This document shows, in pieces, positions 16,004 through 23,865 of a stretch of 47,334 nucleotides of DNA. Made by a program: the position numbers and the translations under genes. The notes under the pieces were generated by a model. The model searched no databases. It worked only from the letters and a program-made list of their open reading frames with translations, and was not told the origin of the DNA. The DNA is taken from the NCBI GenBank assembly GCA_028284905.1, contig JANQQU010000037.1:1-47334 (forward strand). The letters run 5' to 3'. The DNA comes from Calditrichia bacterium. GTDB lineage: Bacteria; Calditrichota; Calditrichia; RBG-13-44-9; J075. Every line of letters begins with the position of its first letter. Within the stretch, counting starts at the first letter, position 1.

Positions 16004-17209
16004 ATGTCTAAGAATGTCTATCGCTTTAAAGGTAATTTTAAAAGTTTCCTCTTTGCTCTGGCAGTGGTTATTACGTTGGGATTTTTATATTATACACAGA
16101 TGCTGGTGCAGGATTTACAGAATCAGTCCCGCGAATATCTCAAGTTTAAAGTAAGCATTTTCGAACAAAGCCTGAATAACGAAGAAGTCACCGACCTCAG
16201 CTTTTTCTTCAATAACGTTATACAGACTGCAGATTACCCGATCATTACCACCGATACCCGCAAAAATCCCCAATTTTGGAGAAATATTGGCATTTCTGAT
16301 ATGAGCAATCGGATCCCTTCCGCAGATACACTAAAGATGATTCGGCGGATGGTTGATGAGTTTGGCGAGGTGAACACGCCAATTCCGATTATGTATCAGG
16401 GAGATACACTCAGCTTCTACTATTATGGTGAATCCGGCCTGATAAAGCGATTGCGCTGGTTACCGGTGGTAGAGATTATCGTCGTTGGAATGTTCATCCT
16501 GATTGGCTACGCCGGCTTTCATTCTATTAAAAAAAGTGAGGAGCGTTTGATTTGGGTCGGGATGGCGAAGGAAACCGCCCATCAATTGGGAACGCCACTT
16601 TCTGCACAGATGGGTTGGCTGGAATATCTGAAAGTTGCCCCGGAGCAACTCCCGAAAGTGATACCGGAACTGGAAAAAGATCTGGAAAGATTACAGGTGG
16701 TTACCAATCGTTTTTCCCAGATTGGCTCCGTGCCGGATTTTAAGCCGCAAAACCTTAATCAGATTATCGAGAAAACTGCCACGTATTTTCGGAGCAGAAT
16801 TCCGCAGAAGAATAAAAACACCCGACTGGAAACCCGTCTTTCCGAAAAGCTGACCATGGTGAAACTGAACGAGTATCTCTTCTCCTGGGTATTGGAAAAT
16901 CTGATAAAAAATGGATTGGATTCCATGGAGAATAAAGGTGGGGAAATTGCTATTGAGACAGGGAAGCTGCATAATCAGCAAATTTATATTGATGTTTCCG
17001 ATACCGGAAAAGGAATTGAGAAAGCAAATAAGAAGAACATCTTTAATCCTGGTTTTAGCACCAAAAAACGCGGTTGGGGATTGGGACTCAGCTTGGCAAA
17101 ACGGATTATTGAAGAATACCATGGCGGCAAATTGATCTTGAAAAACTCGCAACCCGGTGAGGGCTCTACGTTTCGGATTATTCTAAATGAATTGCCGGAG
17201 CGAAAGTAG
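16004..17209 (+). CDS. Membrane-bound sensor histidine kinase
   Basis: 401 residues. A transmembrane helix (~11-31), a periplasmic region of ~120 residues, a second helix (~149-171), then a HisKA-like region with 'MAKETAHQLGTPLSAQMGWL' (His about 193) and a HATPase_c domain with 'ENLIKNGLDSM', 'VSDTGKGIEK', 'FNPGFSTKKRGWGLGLSLAK'. The H-box spelling HQLGTPLSA is typical of kinases from Bacteroidota and relatives. The periplasmic part shows no known sensor motif. No response regulator gene adjoins it. GTG at 15995 and ATG at 16004 are both possible starts with weak ribosome sites; I took the ATG. Confidence 0.88.
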   Translation: MSKNVYRFKGNFKSFLFALAVVITLGFLYYTQMLVQDLQNQSREYLKFKVSIFEQSLNNEEVTDLSFFFNNVIQTADYPIITTDTRKNPQFWRNIGISDMSNRIPSADTLKMIRRMVDEFGEVNTPIPIMYQGDTLSFYYYGESGLIKRLRWLPVVEIIVVGMFILIGYAGFHSIKKSEERLIWVGMAKETAHQLGTPLSAQMGWLEYLKVAPEQLPKVIPELEKDLERLQVVTNRFSQIGSVPDFKPQNLNQIIEKTATYFRSRIPQKNKNTRLETRLSEKLTMVKLNEYLFSWVLENLIKNGLDSMENKGGEIAIETGKLHNQQIYIDVSDTGKGIEKANKKNIFNPGFSTKKRGWGLGLSLAKRIIEEYHGGKLILKNSQPGEGSTFRIILNELPERK

Positions 17210-17240
17210 GTATCGTTTTTCGTCCAATTAAGATATGGTA

Positions 17241-17313
17241 GTTGACAGTTATCAGTGATCAGTAATCAGTTAACAGTTATCAGTAACCAGTGACTAGTAA
17301 TTAGCAACCAGTG
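17241..17313. repeat. Tandem cagttat-type heptamer array (element 6)
   Basis: Consecutive degenerate 7-mers run cagttat, cagtgat, cagtaat, cagttaa, cagttat, cagtaac, cagtgac, then taattag and caaccagtg. Unlike most other elements here no inverted second arm is seen. It begins about 31 bp after the histidine kinase stop and ends about 60 bp before the permease start. Confidence 0.9.
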
Positions 17314-17373
17314 CTCTCCTATTTTGATCTTTACCTGGAATCGATTATTTTTCCTTTTTGAAAGGAGCATGCT

Positions 17374-18696
17374 GTGCTGGAAAGATACTTTCGACTTCAG
17401 GAAAATAATACCACGATACGCCAGGAAGTGACCGGTGGCGTTACTACCTTTATGACCATGGCTTACATCATTTTTGTGCAGCCGGTGGTGCTGTCTGCGG
17501 CTGGGATGGATGGGGGAGCGGTATTTGTCGCCACCTGTATCGCCAGCGCTGTCGGAACGCTGTTGATGGGATTACTGGCAAATTATCCTATCGCCCTTGC
17601 CCCGGGGATGGGCCATAATTTTTTCTTCAGCTTTGTGGTCGTGCTGACGCTCGGCTACAGTTGGCAACAGGCGCTGGGGGCGATTTTTATTTCCGGCGTT
17701 TTATTTATTGTCCTCGCTTTTTTCGGCTTGCGGGAGAAGCTGGTCAACGCGCTGCCGGGCTCGCTGCGTAGCGGCATTGCCGTAGGCATTGGGCTGTTGA
17801 TTGCCATGATCGGTCTGCAATGGAGCGGCATTGTGGTTGATGATCCCGGAACCTTGGTTGGCCTGGGCGATCTCGCCTCCCCGCCGGTGATTCTTTCCCT
17901 GTTTGGCCTGATTATTATCACCGTATTATTAGTACTGAACATACCTGCAGCAATACTTCTCGGAATTGTAGCAACAATGGTCGCCGGATTGGTTTTCGGA
18001 ATGGTCGAATATCACGGCATCGTTGGAGCGATTCCTGCTGTTTCCCCGACCCTCTTTCAGTTGGATGTCGCCGGGGCGCTGCAAACCGGGATGCTTTCGA
18101 TCATTTTTGTTTTTTTCTTCCTCGATATGTTCGACACAGTCGGAACACTGGTGGGCATTTCCCAGGAAGCCGGATTTATCAAGGAAGATGGGAAATTACC
18201 GCGTGCTCGCCAAGCCTTACTGGCCGATGCAATCGGGACCATCGTCGGGACGTTGCTCGGCACCACAACGGTAACCAGCTACGTAGAAAGCTCCGCCGGC
18301 GTTTCCAGTGGTGCCCGTACCGGCTTTGCCAGTATTGTCACTGGCCTGCTCTTTCTGCTGGCGCTCTTCTTTTCGCCGTTGTTGGAAATGGTCGGAGGCG
18401 GGGTTGAAATTAGTGAAGGTGTGCGCTTGTATCCGATTATCGCACCGGCGTTGATCGTTGTCGGTTGCTACATGATGAAAAGCGTGCGCTTCATTGCCTG
18501 GGACGATTTCAGTGAAGCCATCCCGGCCTTTCTAACCATCATTATGATGCCGTTGACCTTTAGCATCACCGAAGGCATTGCCTTTGGCTTTATCGCTTTT
18601 ACTGTGCTGAAAGCAGTACAGGGGAAGCTAAAAGAAGTGCCATTATTGATCTCCATTTTTGCTGTGCTCTTCATCCTGCGCTACGCATTTCTATGA
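17374..18696 (+). CDS. NCS2-family purine/guanine/hypoxanthine permease
   Basis: 440 residues, the normal size for AzgA/AdeP/GhxP-type permeases, with 12-14 hydrophobic segments. Diagnostic parts: the N-terminal 'RQEVTGGVTTFMTMAYII', 'LAPGMGHNFFFSF' (normally APGMGLNAYF), 'FFFLDMFDTVGTLVGISQEA' and 'GTTTVTSYVESSAGVSSGAR'. It would import purine bases by proton symport. The Gly-His-Asn in the APGMGHNFF motif differs slightly from the usual Gly-Leu-Asn. GTG start at 17374 with an aaaggag site 6 nt upstream. With XdhC and the molybdenum hydroxylase nearby it suggests scavenging or oxidation of purines, although other genes lie between. Confidence 0.9.
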   Translation: MLERYFRLQENNTTIRQEVTGGVTTFMTMAYIIFVQPVVLSAAGMDGGAVFVATCIASAVGTLLMGLLANYPIALAPGMGHNFFFSFVVVLTLGYSWQQALGAIFISGVLFIVLAFFGLREKLVNALPGSLRSGIAVGIGLLIAMIGLQWSGIVVDDPGTLVGLGDLASPPVILSLFGLIIITVLLVLNIPAAILLGIVATMVAGLVFGMVEYHGIVGAIPAVSPTLFQLDVAGALQTGMLSIIFVFFFLDMFDTVGTLVGISQEAGFIKEDGKLPRARQALLADAIGTIVGTLLGTTTVTSYVESSAGVSSGARTGFASIVTGLLFLLALFFSPLLEMVGGGVEISEGVRLYPIIAPALIVVGCYMMKSVRFIAWDDFSEAIPAFLTIIMMPLTFSITEGIAFGFIAFTVLKAVQGKLKEVPLLISIFAVLFILRYAFL

Positions 18697-18785
18697 TCAA
18701 TGGAAATTCGATTTTCGAGAAACAACAAATTTTCAACAGATAAGAGGGATAGTGTTGTAGTGCTAAAGAAGTAAAGTTGAAAACT

Positions 18786-18872
18786 GTCATCGCGAGGCGC
18801 TTTTTGCCGAAGCGATCCCTTTGTTGCATGCATCTTTTGAGATTGCTTCGTCGTTGCACTCCTCGCAATGAC
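18786..18872. repeat. Dispersed palindromic repeat, gcgaggagtgcaacgacg family, copy A
   Basis: Outer arms gtcatcgcgagg (18786-18797) and cctcgcaatgac (18861-18872) pair at 11 of 12 positions, with second arms gaagcgatccc and gattgcttcgtc inside. The same family recurs at 33975-34062. Sequences of this type are found dispersed in many bacterial genomes as REP-like intergenic elements. Confidence 0.85.
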
Positions 18873-18898
18873 AAATACAGTTAGCACTTAAAAAAGAA

Positions 18899-18931
18899 AT
18901 CCCCGACAGAAAACTGCCGGGGATAATCTTT
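18899..18931. terminator. Bidirectional Rho-independent terminator between permease and HD-GYP genes
   Basis: Stem atccccg (18899-18905) with cggggat (18918-18924), extended inside by cag/ctg across one mismatch and a short aaaa loop. On the plus strand aatctttt follows; on the minus strand the stem is followed by ttctttttt. It serves the permease (+) and the convergent HD-GYP gene (-). Confidence 0.85.
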
Positions 18932-18968
18932 TAGACATTATCATGTCCTGTGCAATGTGTTTTGTTTA

Positions 18969-20000
18969 TCAGAAGGATTCTTCCTCGGAAATTTCGTAGA
19001 GGTCGGATTCGCCGAATTCGCGGATGACGCTGTTTGCCAAACCGCTGTTCATCGCCTGGGAAAAGATTTTTACCAGTTCCGGGTCGAAGTGAGTGCCGGC
19101 ATCTTTTTCCAGCATTGCCAGCGCATCTTTTTTGCTATGTCCTTTGCGGTAAACCCGATCGGACACCAATGCTTCATAGCAATCTACAATAGCGAGAATC
19201 CGTGCAAAGAAAGGTATCGCTTCCCCTTTCAGTCCATCCGGATAGCCGGTGCCGTCAAAGCGTTCGTGATGATGGCGGACAATCGATGCCACTTCAGAGA
19301 GTTCGTTGATTTCGCCAATAATATCACTACCGATCACCGGGTGATCTTTTGCAATATCATATTCGAAATCTTCCAGACTTTCCGATTTCTTCAGGATGCC
19401 GTCCGGCATTCCGATCTTACCTATGTCGTGAAGGTAAGCGCCAAGGTGCAGGGTATATTTCTGTTCGGCGTCCAGGCCCAAAACTTCGGCCATTAGCATC
19501 GCCAGGGCAGCGACCCGGTGGGAGTGACCGCAGGTGTAATGATCTTTGGCATCGAGTGCCCGCATCAAGGCTTTCAGCGCCTTCAACAAGGTTTCTGCCT
19601 TATTTTCCTGCAGCTGCTTCGAAACCAGCCGGCTGCGCTCGAAACTTTTTTCGAGCACCACCGGCAGCTCATCAAGTTTTATCGGCTTCACCAGATAATC
19701 GCTGACGCCCAGTTCCAGTGCCCGTTTGATCAAATTAAGATCATCGAGGCCGGTGATGAGGATCAGCGGAATATCCAGGTACATCTTCATTAGTTTTTCT
19801 GCGAGCTGGATGCCGTTGGTGCTGGGCATATTGATGTCGCTGATAATTAAATCCAGCTTGCATTTACGGATAATATCCATCCCGCCGGTGGCGGAATAGG
19901 CCAGATGCGTTTCATAACCGAAATGCTGTAACGCGTCCTTTAATATTTCTCCGTATTGAATATCATCTTCAATGATTAAAATCGTCTTCTTCCTTGACAT
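18969..20000 (-). CDS. Response regulator with HD-GYP output domain (probable cyclic-di-GMP phosphodiesterase)
   Basis: 343 residues. Receiver domain ~1-125 with acidic pair Glu11/Asp12, phosphoacceptor Asp55 (LIISDINMPS) and Lys in DYLVKPIK. A helical linker leads to an HD-GYP domain (~140-310) with 'YLHDIGKIGMPDGIL', 'KDHPVIGSDI', 'VRHHHERFDGTGYPDGLKGE' and 'ILAIVDCYEAL'. All metal-binding His/Asp and the GYP signature are present, so an active phosphodiesterase for cyclic di-GMP is expected. No GGDEF protein or partner kinase is adjacent. ATG start with an aaaggaagg site upstream. It ends next to a bidirectional terminator. Confidence 0.92.
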   Translation of the reverse strand: MSRKKTILIIEDDIQYGEILKDALQHFGYETHLAYSATGGMDIIRKCKLDLIISDINMPSTNGIQLAEKLMKMYLDIPLILITGLDDLNLIKRALELGVSDYLVKPIKLDELPVVLEKSFERSRLVSKQLQENKAETLLKALKALMRALDAKDHYTCGHSHRVAALAMLMAEVLGLDAEQKYTLHLGAYLHDIGKIGMPDGILKKSESLEDFEYDIAKDHPVIGSDIIGEINELSEVASIVRHHHERFDGTGYPDGLKGEAIPFFARILAIVDCYEALVSDRVYRKGHSKKDALAMLEKDAGTHFDPELVKIFSQAMNSGLANSVIREFGESDLYEISEEESF

Positions 20001-20025
20001 AAGTACCTTCCTTTTAGCCGAAAGT

Positions 20026-21195
20026 TTAGCTGAAGGCAGGAATACCGGTAATGTCCGAGCCGATGATCAATGTGTGGATGTCGTGAGTACCTTCGTAGGT
20101 TTTCACGGTTTCCAGGTTGCACATATGACGCATGCTCTGGTATTCTGCCGTAATACCGTTTGCTCCCAGGATGTCTCTGGCCTGACGGGCAATTTCCAGC
20201 GAGTGGTAAACATTATTCCGCTTTGCCATAGACACTTGAGTAAATTTGAACTTCTTGTCGTCTTTCAAGCGACCCAATTGCAGGGAGAGCAATTGCATCT
20301 TGGTAATTTCGTTGACCATGTAAACCAGTTTCTGTTGGACCAATTGAAAAGAAGCAATCGGTTTATCAAACTGGATACGGGTTTTTGCATAATTCAATGC
20401 TTCATCATAACAAGCCATTGCAGCCCCGATAACGCCCCAGGAAATACCATAGCGTGCCTGGGTAAGGCAACCGAGCGGTGATTTTAAACCACCGGATTCC
20501 GGGAGCAGATTTTCTGCGGGAATTCGGCAATCCTGAAAAATCAACTCGGAAGTGATCGATGCGCGTAAAGAGTGCTTATCGTGCATCTCCGGTGCGGAAA
20601 ATCCTGGTGTACCCTTTTCGACCAGGAAGCCGCGAACCACGCCGTCGAGCTTCGCCCAAACAACTGCAACGTCTGCAATCGTGCCATTGGTAATCCACAT
20701 CTTTGCGCCGTTGAGGATGTAGCTGTCACCATCCTTCACCGCAGTGGTTTTCATACCACCGGGATCGGAACCGTGATCGGGCTCTGTCAATCCAAAGCAT
20801 CCGATTTTTTCGCCGGTGGCCATCTTCGGCAGCCAGTGTTGCCGCTGCTTCTCGGTACCATAAGCAAAGATCGGATACATCACCAGTGCGCCTTGCACGG
20901 ACGCAAAACTGCGAATGCCGCTATCGCCGCGTTCCAGTTCCTGCATCATCAGTCCGTATGCGACGTTATTGACGCCGGCACAACCGTATTTTTCCGGAAG
21001 ATTCGCACCATACAATCCCAGTTCAGCCATTTCGGTGATCAATTCCCTGGGAAAAGTGGCGCTTTGATAAGATTTTTCAATGACGGGCATTATTCTCGCG
21101 TCTACCCACTCACGAACGGAGGAACGAATCATTTTTTCTTCATCGCTCAACATTCCGTCAATATCCATATAATCAGGAGATTCAAATTTCTTCAT
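20026..21195 (-). CDS. gcdH: Glutaryl-CoA dehydrogenase (decarboxylating type)
   Basis: 389 residues with the full acyl-CoA dehydrogenase fold: N-terminal helical domain, beta domain with 'GCFGLTEPDHGSDPGGM' and 'WITNG', C-terminal helical domain with 'TRIQFDKPI' and 'DILGANGITAEY'. Residues typical of glutaryl-CoA dehydrogenase are present: Glu88, Arg95 and Ser96 in 'ELERGDSGIRSFASVQ' for the substrate gamma-carboxylate, and Tyr367 with the catalytic base Glu368 in 'TYEGTHDIH'. It would convert glutaryl-CoA to crotonyl-CoA plus CO2 in lysine, tryptophan or aromatic degradation, passing electrons to an ETF not in the window. ATG 21195 is chosen (agagg site 8 nt upstream) over an upstream in-frame start at 21231. 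Confidence 0.9.
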   Translation of the reverse strand: MKKFESPDYMDIDGMLSDEEKMIRSSVREWVDARIMPVIEKSYQSATFPRELITEMAELGLYGANLPEKYGCAGVNNVAYGLMMQELERGDSGIRSFASVQGALVMYPIFAYGTEKQRQHWLPKMATGEKIGCFGLTEPDHGSDPGGMKTTAVKDGDSYILNGAKMWITNGTIADVAVVWAKLDGVVRGFLVEKGTPGFSAPEMHDKHSLRASITSELIFQDCRIPAENLLPESGGLKSPLGCLTQARYGISWGVIGAAMACYDEALNYAKTRIQFDKPIASFQLVQQKLVYMVNEITKMQLLSLQLGRLKDDKKFKFTQVSMAKRNNVYHSLEIARQARDILGANGITAEYQSMRHMCNLETVKTYEGTHDIHTLIIGSDITGIPAFS

Positions 21196-21454
21196 TTTGC
21201 CAACCTCTTTTTTATTGTTCAAGGCGGACAATTTATCCTACGGAAAGTAGTTTGGCAAGAATCAAAAAATTTCTGGTGAGTAGAAATGAGAGATAAGGTC
21301 TGCAATTTCAAATAGCGATATGATTAACACTTCTCAGAATAAGAATTTGTGGGCAGATTTATTGTGAGCGATGTGGGAAAATGGGGATTTTGAATTTTTG
21401 GGGAAAACGTTTGAAAAGTTCTCATTTACTCCTATGGTTTTGCTCAAAGTCTTT

Positions 21455-21486
21455 AATTCGGAATTCCGAATTCGGAATTCCGAATT
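21455..21486. repeat. Perfect 32-bp palindrome of aattcgg/aattccg heptamers (hairpin element 7)
   Basis: Four 7-bp units alternate (aattcgg, aattccg, aattcgg, aattccg, then aatt) and the whole 32 bp is its own reverse complement. GAATTC occurs three times at exact 7-bp spacing (21461, 21468, 21475). Flanking ctttaa and ttaaag add a bulged outer stem. It lies 7 bp after the metG stop. Confidence 0.95.
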
Positions 21487-21493
21487 TTAAAGA

Positions 21494-23557
21494 TTAGCGG
21501 ACAGTCTTCCCGGAGGCAACCGGTGCTTCCGGGGAAATAACTGTCATCTTACCGTCTTCTTCCACAGCGAGAAGCATACCCTGGGATTCGACCCCACGAA
21601 TGACCGCCGGCTTCAGGTTTGCGACGATCACGACGGTTTTTCCGACGAGGTCTTCCGGGGCATAATGCTCTGCCAACCCGGCGACCAGCTGCCGTTTTTC
21701 CCGGCCGACTTCGATCTGCAGTTTCAGGAGCTTCTTCGCTTTTTTGACCTTTTCCGCTTCGAGTACTTTTGCGGTCTTTAACTCGACCTTCATGAACTCA
21801 TCGAAAGTGATTTGCGGAAGTCCCGGTTCCGGTGCTTCTTCTTCCGCCGGTGCCAGCGCTTTTTGCAGCTTCTCGATTTCCGCCTGAATGACGGCATCAT
21901 CGATTTTCTGGAAAAGGATGACCAGTTCACCGATTTGATGCCCGTCCGCTAAATGCAACTCGCCAACCGCATCCCAGGATGCTTCCTCGGGCGCGCCTGC
22001 CAGTTGGAGCATCTGCCAGAGCTTGTTGGATGCAAAGGGGATGAACGGGTTCATCAAAACAGCCAATGCATGAGTGACCTGGGCGCAGATGTTCAGCGTC
22101 GTAGCGCAGGTTTCCAAATCATCTTTACGGGTTTTCCAGGGTTCTTTATCATTAAAATATTTGTTGGCAAAACGAGCCAAATCCATAAAGCGGCGAATCG
22201 CTTCTTTATACTGAAATTTGTCCAGATGGAAGCCAACCGCATCTCGTGCCTCGGCGATGCTTTCGATCATTTCCTGATCGAGATCATCCAGCTTGCCTCG
22301 CGTGGGCAAAGCACCATCAAAATACTTTTTGATAAAGGTAAAAGTGCGATTGACGAAATTACCGAGAATATCCGCCAGCTCGTTATTATGCCGCGCCTGG
22401 AAATCCTGCCAGGAAAAATCCGCATCGCGGGTTTCCGGCATGTTGCTCGCCAGGGCATAACGGAGCGAATCCGGATCATGCGAATCGAGATAATCATTCA
22501 ACCAAACCGCATAATTCCGGCTGGTGGAAAATTTATTGCCTTCCAGGTTAAGAAATTCGTTCGCTGGCACATTCATTGGCAATACGTAATCGCCGTGCGC
22601 CATCAGCATGGAGGGGAAAATGAGGCAGTGAAAGACGATGTTATCTTTCCCGATAAAGTGCACCAACTTACTATCCTTGTCCTGCCAGTAAGGCTTCCAT
22701 TTTTCCGGATCGCCTTGCTGCTGCGCCCATTCCCGCGTGGCGGAGATGTAGCCAATCGGCGCATCAAACCAAACGTAGAGCACCTTGCCATCCGGCTCGA
22801 TGCCGGCGCTTTCCGCAATTTCTTCCGGAATACGCACGCCCCAGGGCAGATCGCGCGTCACTGCACGGTCCCGCAAGCCATCCTTAAACCAGCTCTGGAT
22901 TTGCCCCATCACGTTGGAGCGCCATTCCGGATGGGCATTGATCCACGCTTCCAGCTTCGGCTGAAAATCCGCCAAAGGGAGATACCAGTGAATCGTTTCC
23001 TTATCAATTGGCTCGGCGTCGGTAATCGCACTGCGTGGATTGATCAGCTCTTTCGGACTCAGTGAAGTGCCGCAATTTTCGCACTGATCCCCGTAGGCAT
23101 CTTCATAACTGCAATTCGGGCAGGTGCCGCGAATAAAGCGATCAGCGAGAAACATCTTCGCTTCCGGATCATATAATTGCTTGTCCTTCTTGGTGACGAA
23201 AACATCTTTCGCAGCGAGATTGCGAAAAAACTCCCGGCTGGTTTCGTGATGCACTTTCGAGGAGGTGCGGCCATAATAGTCAAACGTCATGCCCACGCGC
23301 TGAAAGCTGTCTTCGATAATCGCATGGTAACGATCGACGATTTCCTGGGGATGAACGCCTTCGTCGCGGGCACGAAGCATAATCGGCACGCCGTGCTCAT
23401 CGGAGCCGCAAATATAAACGACGTCGCGGTCTTTCAACCGGCAGTAACGGGCAAAAATGTCGCCCGGCAGGTAGGCGCCTGCCAGATGTCCCAGGTGAAT
23501 CGGACCATTGGCATAAGGTAGGGCGCTGGTCAGCATGTATCTTTCTCGCTTGGCCAA
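21494..23557 (-). CDS. metG: Methionyl-tRNA synthetase
   Basis: 687 residues, the long two-part form. Class I catalytic domain with HLGH (21-24, HIGH motif), zinc knuckle Cys146/149/159/162, 'WFDAPIGYISATREW' and KFSTS (342-346, KMSKS motif); anticodon-binding helical domain (~390-555); a charged linker; and a C-terminal tRNA-binding OB fold (~585-687, 'VELKTAKVLEAEKV', 'ANLKPAVIRGVESQGM') as in MetG dimers. It attaches methionine to initiator and elongator tRNA-Met in the cytoplasm. I chose a TTG start at 23557 (LAKRERYMLTSALPY) because a gagg site lies 8 nt before it and family alignment begins there; upstream in-frame residues look non-coding. Confidence 0.95.
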   Translation of the reverse strand: MAKRERYMLTSALPYANGPIHLGHLAGAYLPGDIFARYCRLKDRDVVYICGSDEHGVPIMLRARDEGVHPQEIVDRYHAIIEDSFQRVGMTFDYYGRTSSKVHHETSREFFRNLAAKDVFVTKKDKQLYDPEAKMFLADRFIRGTCPNCSYEDAYGDQCENCGTSLSPKELINPRSAITDAEPIDKETIHWYLPLADFQPKLEAWINAHPEWRSNVMGQIQSWFKDGLRDRAVTRDLPWGVRIPEEIAESAGIEPDGKVLYVWFDAPIGYISATREWAQQQGDPEKWKPYWQDKDSKLVHFIGKDNIVFHCLIFPSMLMAHGDYVLPMNVPANEFLNLEGNKFSTSRNYAVWLNDYLDSHDPDSLRYALASNMPETRDADFSWQDFQARHNNELADILGNFVNRTFTFIKKYFDGALPTRGKLDDLDQEMIESIAEARDAVGFHLDKFQYKEAIRRFMDLARFANKYFNDKEPWKTRKDDLETCATTLNICAQVTHALAVLMNPFIPFASNKLWQMLQLAGAPEEASWDAVGELHLADGHQIGELVILFQKIDDAVIQAEIEKLQKALAPAEEEAPEPGLPQITFDEFMKVELKTAKVLEAEKVKKAKKLLKLQIEVGREKRQLVAGLAEHYAPEDLVGKTVVIVANLKPAVIRGVESQGMLLAVEEDGKMTVISPEAPVASGKTVR

Positions 23558-23865
23558 AATATTTTCCTCATTTCTTTCAGTAGTCAGGTATAGATGTATC
23601 AAAAACAGGAAGGCCAATTTACAAAATTATCACAGAAAGCCAAATGGGAATATTATTCGGGGAGAATGCTTTGTAAGTGAAAAACATTGAAAGAATGTTG
23701 AATGTCCAATATTTAATTTCCAATGTAAAAGTGTATAATCTGCCTTATTTGGAAATTCGATATTAATTATTGGACATTGGACATTTTATGGGACATTACG
23801 CTTGTTGTAAACATTTTTAGTCGATAATATAAATGATCATCAAATTGAAACCGCTGGATAATCGA
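23558..23865. other. Divergent intergenic region 23558-23865
   Basis: 308 bp between metG (-) and the first M61 lipoprotein gene (+). It holds the heptamer hairpin at 23701-23785; otherwise AT-rich sequence where promoters for both genes are expected. No T-box or SAM-type leader was recognised before metG. Confidence 0.5.
23701..23785. repeat. Inverted array of aatgtcc/attggac heptamers (hairpin element 8)
   Basis: Left arm 7-mers aatgtcc, aatattt, aatttcc, aatgta (23701-23726); right arm ends attggac, attggac, att (23769-23785), with ggaaattcgatattaatt between. The arms are imperfectly complementary and could form a long hairpin between divergent metG and the first M61 gene. Confidence 0.85.

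Noticed and set aside
17241-17313. Possible CRISPR-like array or operator cluster from cagtNNN repetition
   Set aside because: Period is 7 bp with no spacers and strong degeneracy; classed with the heptamer arrays.
17210-17373. Purine riboswitch before the permease
   Set aside because: The leader consists largely of the cagtNNN array; no three-way-junction purine aptamer consensus was found.
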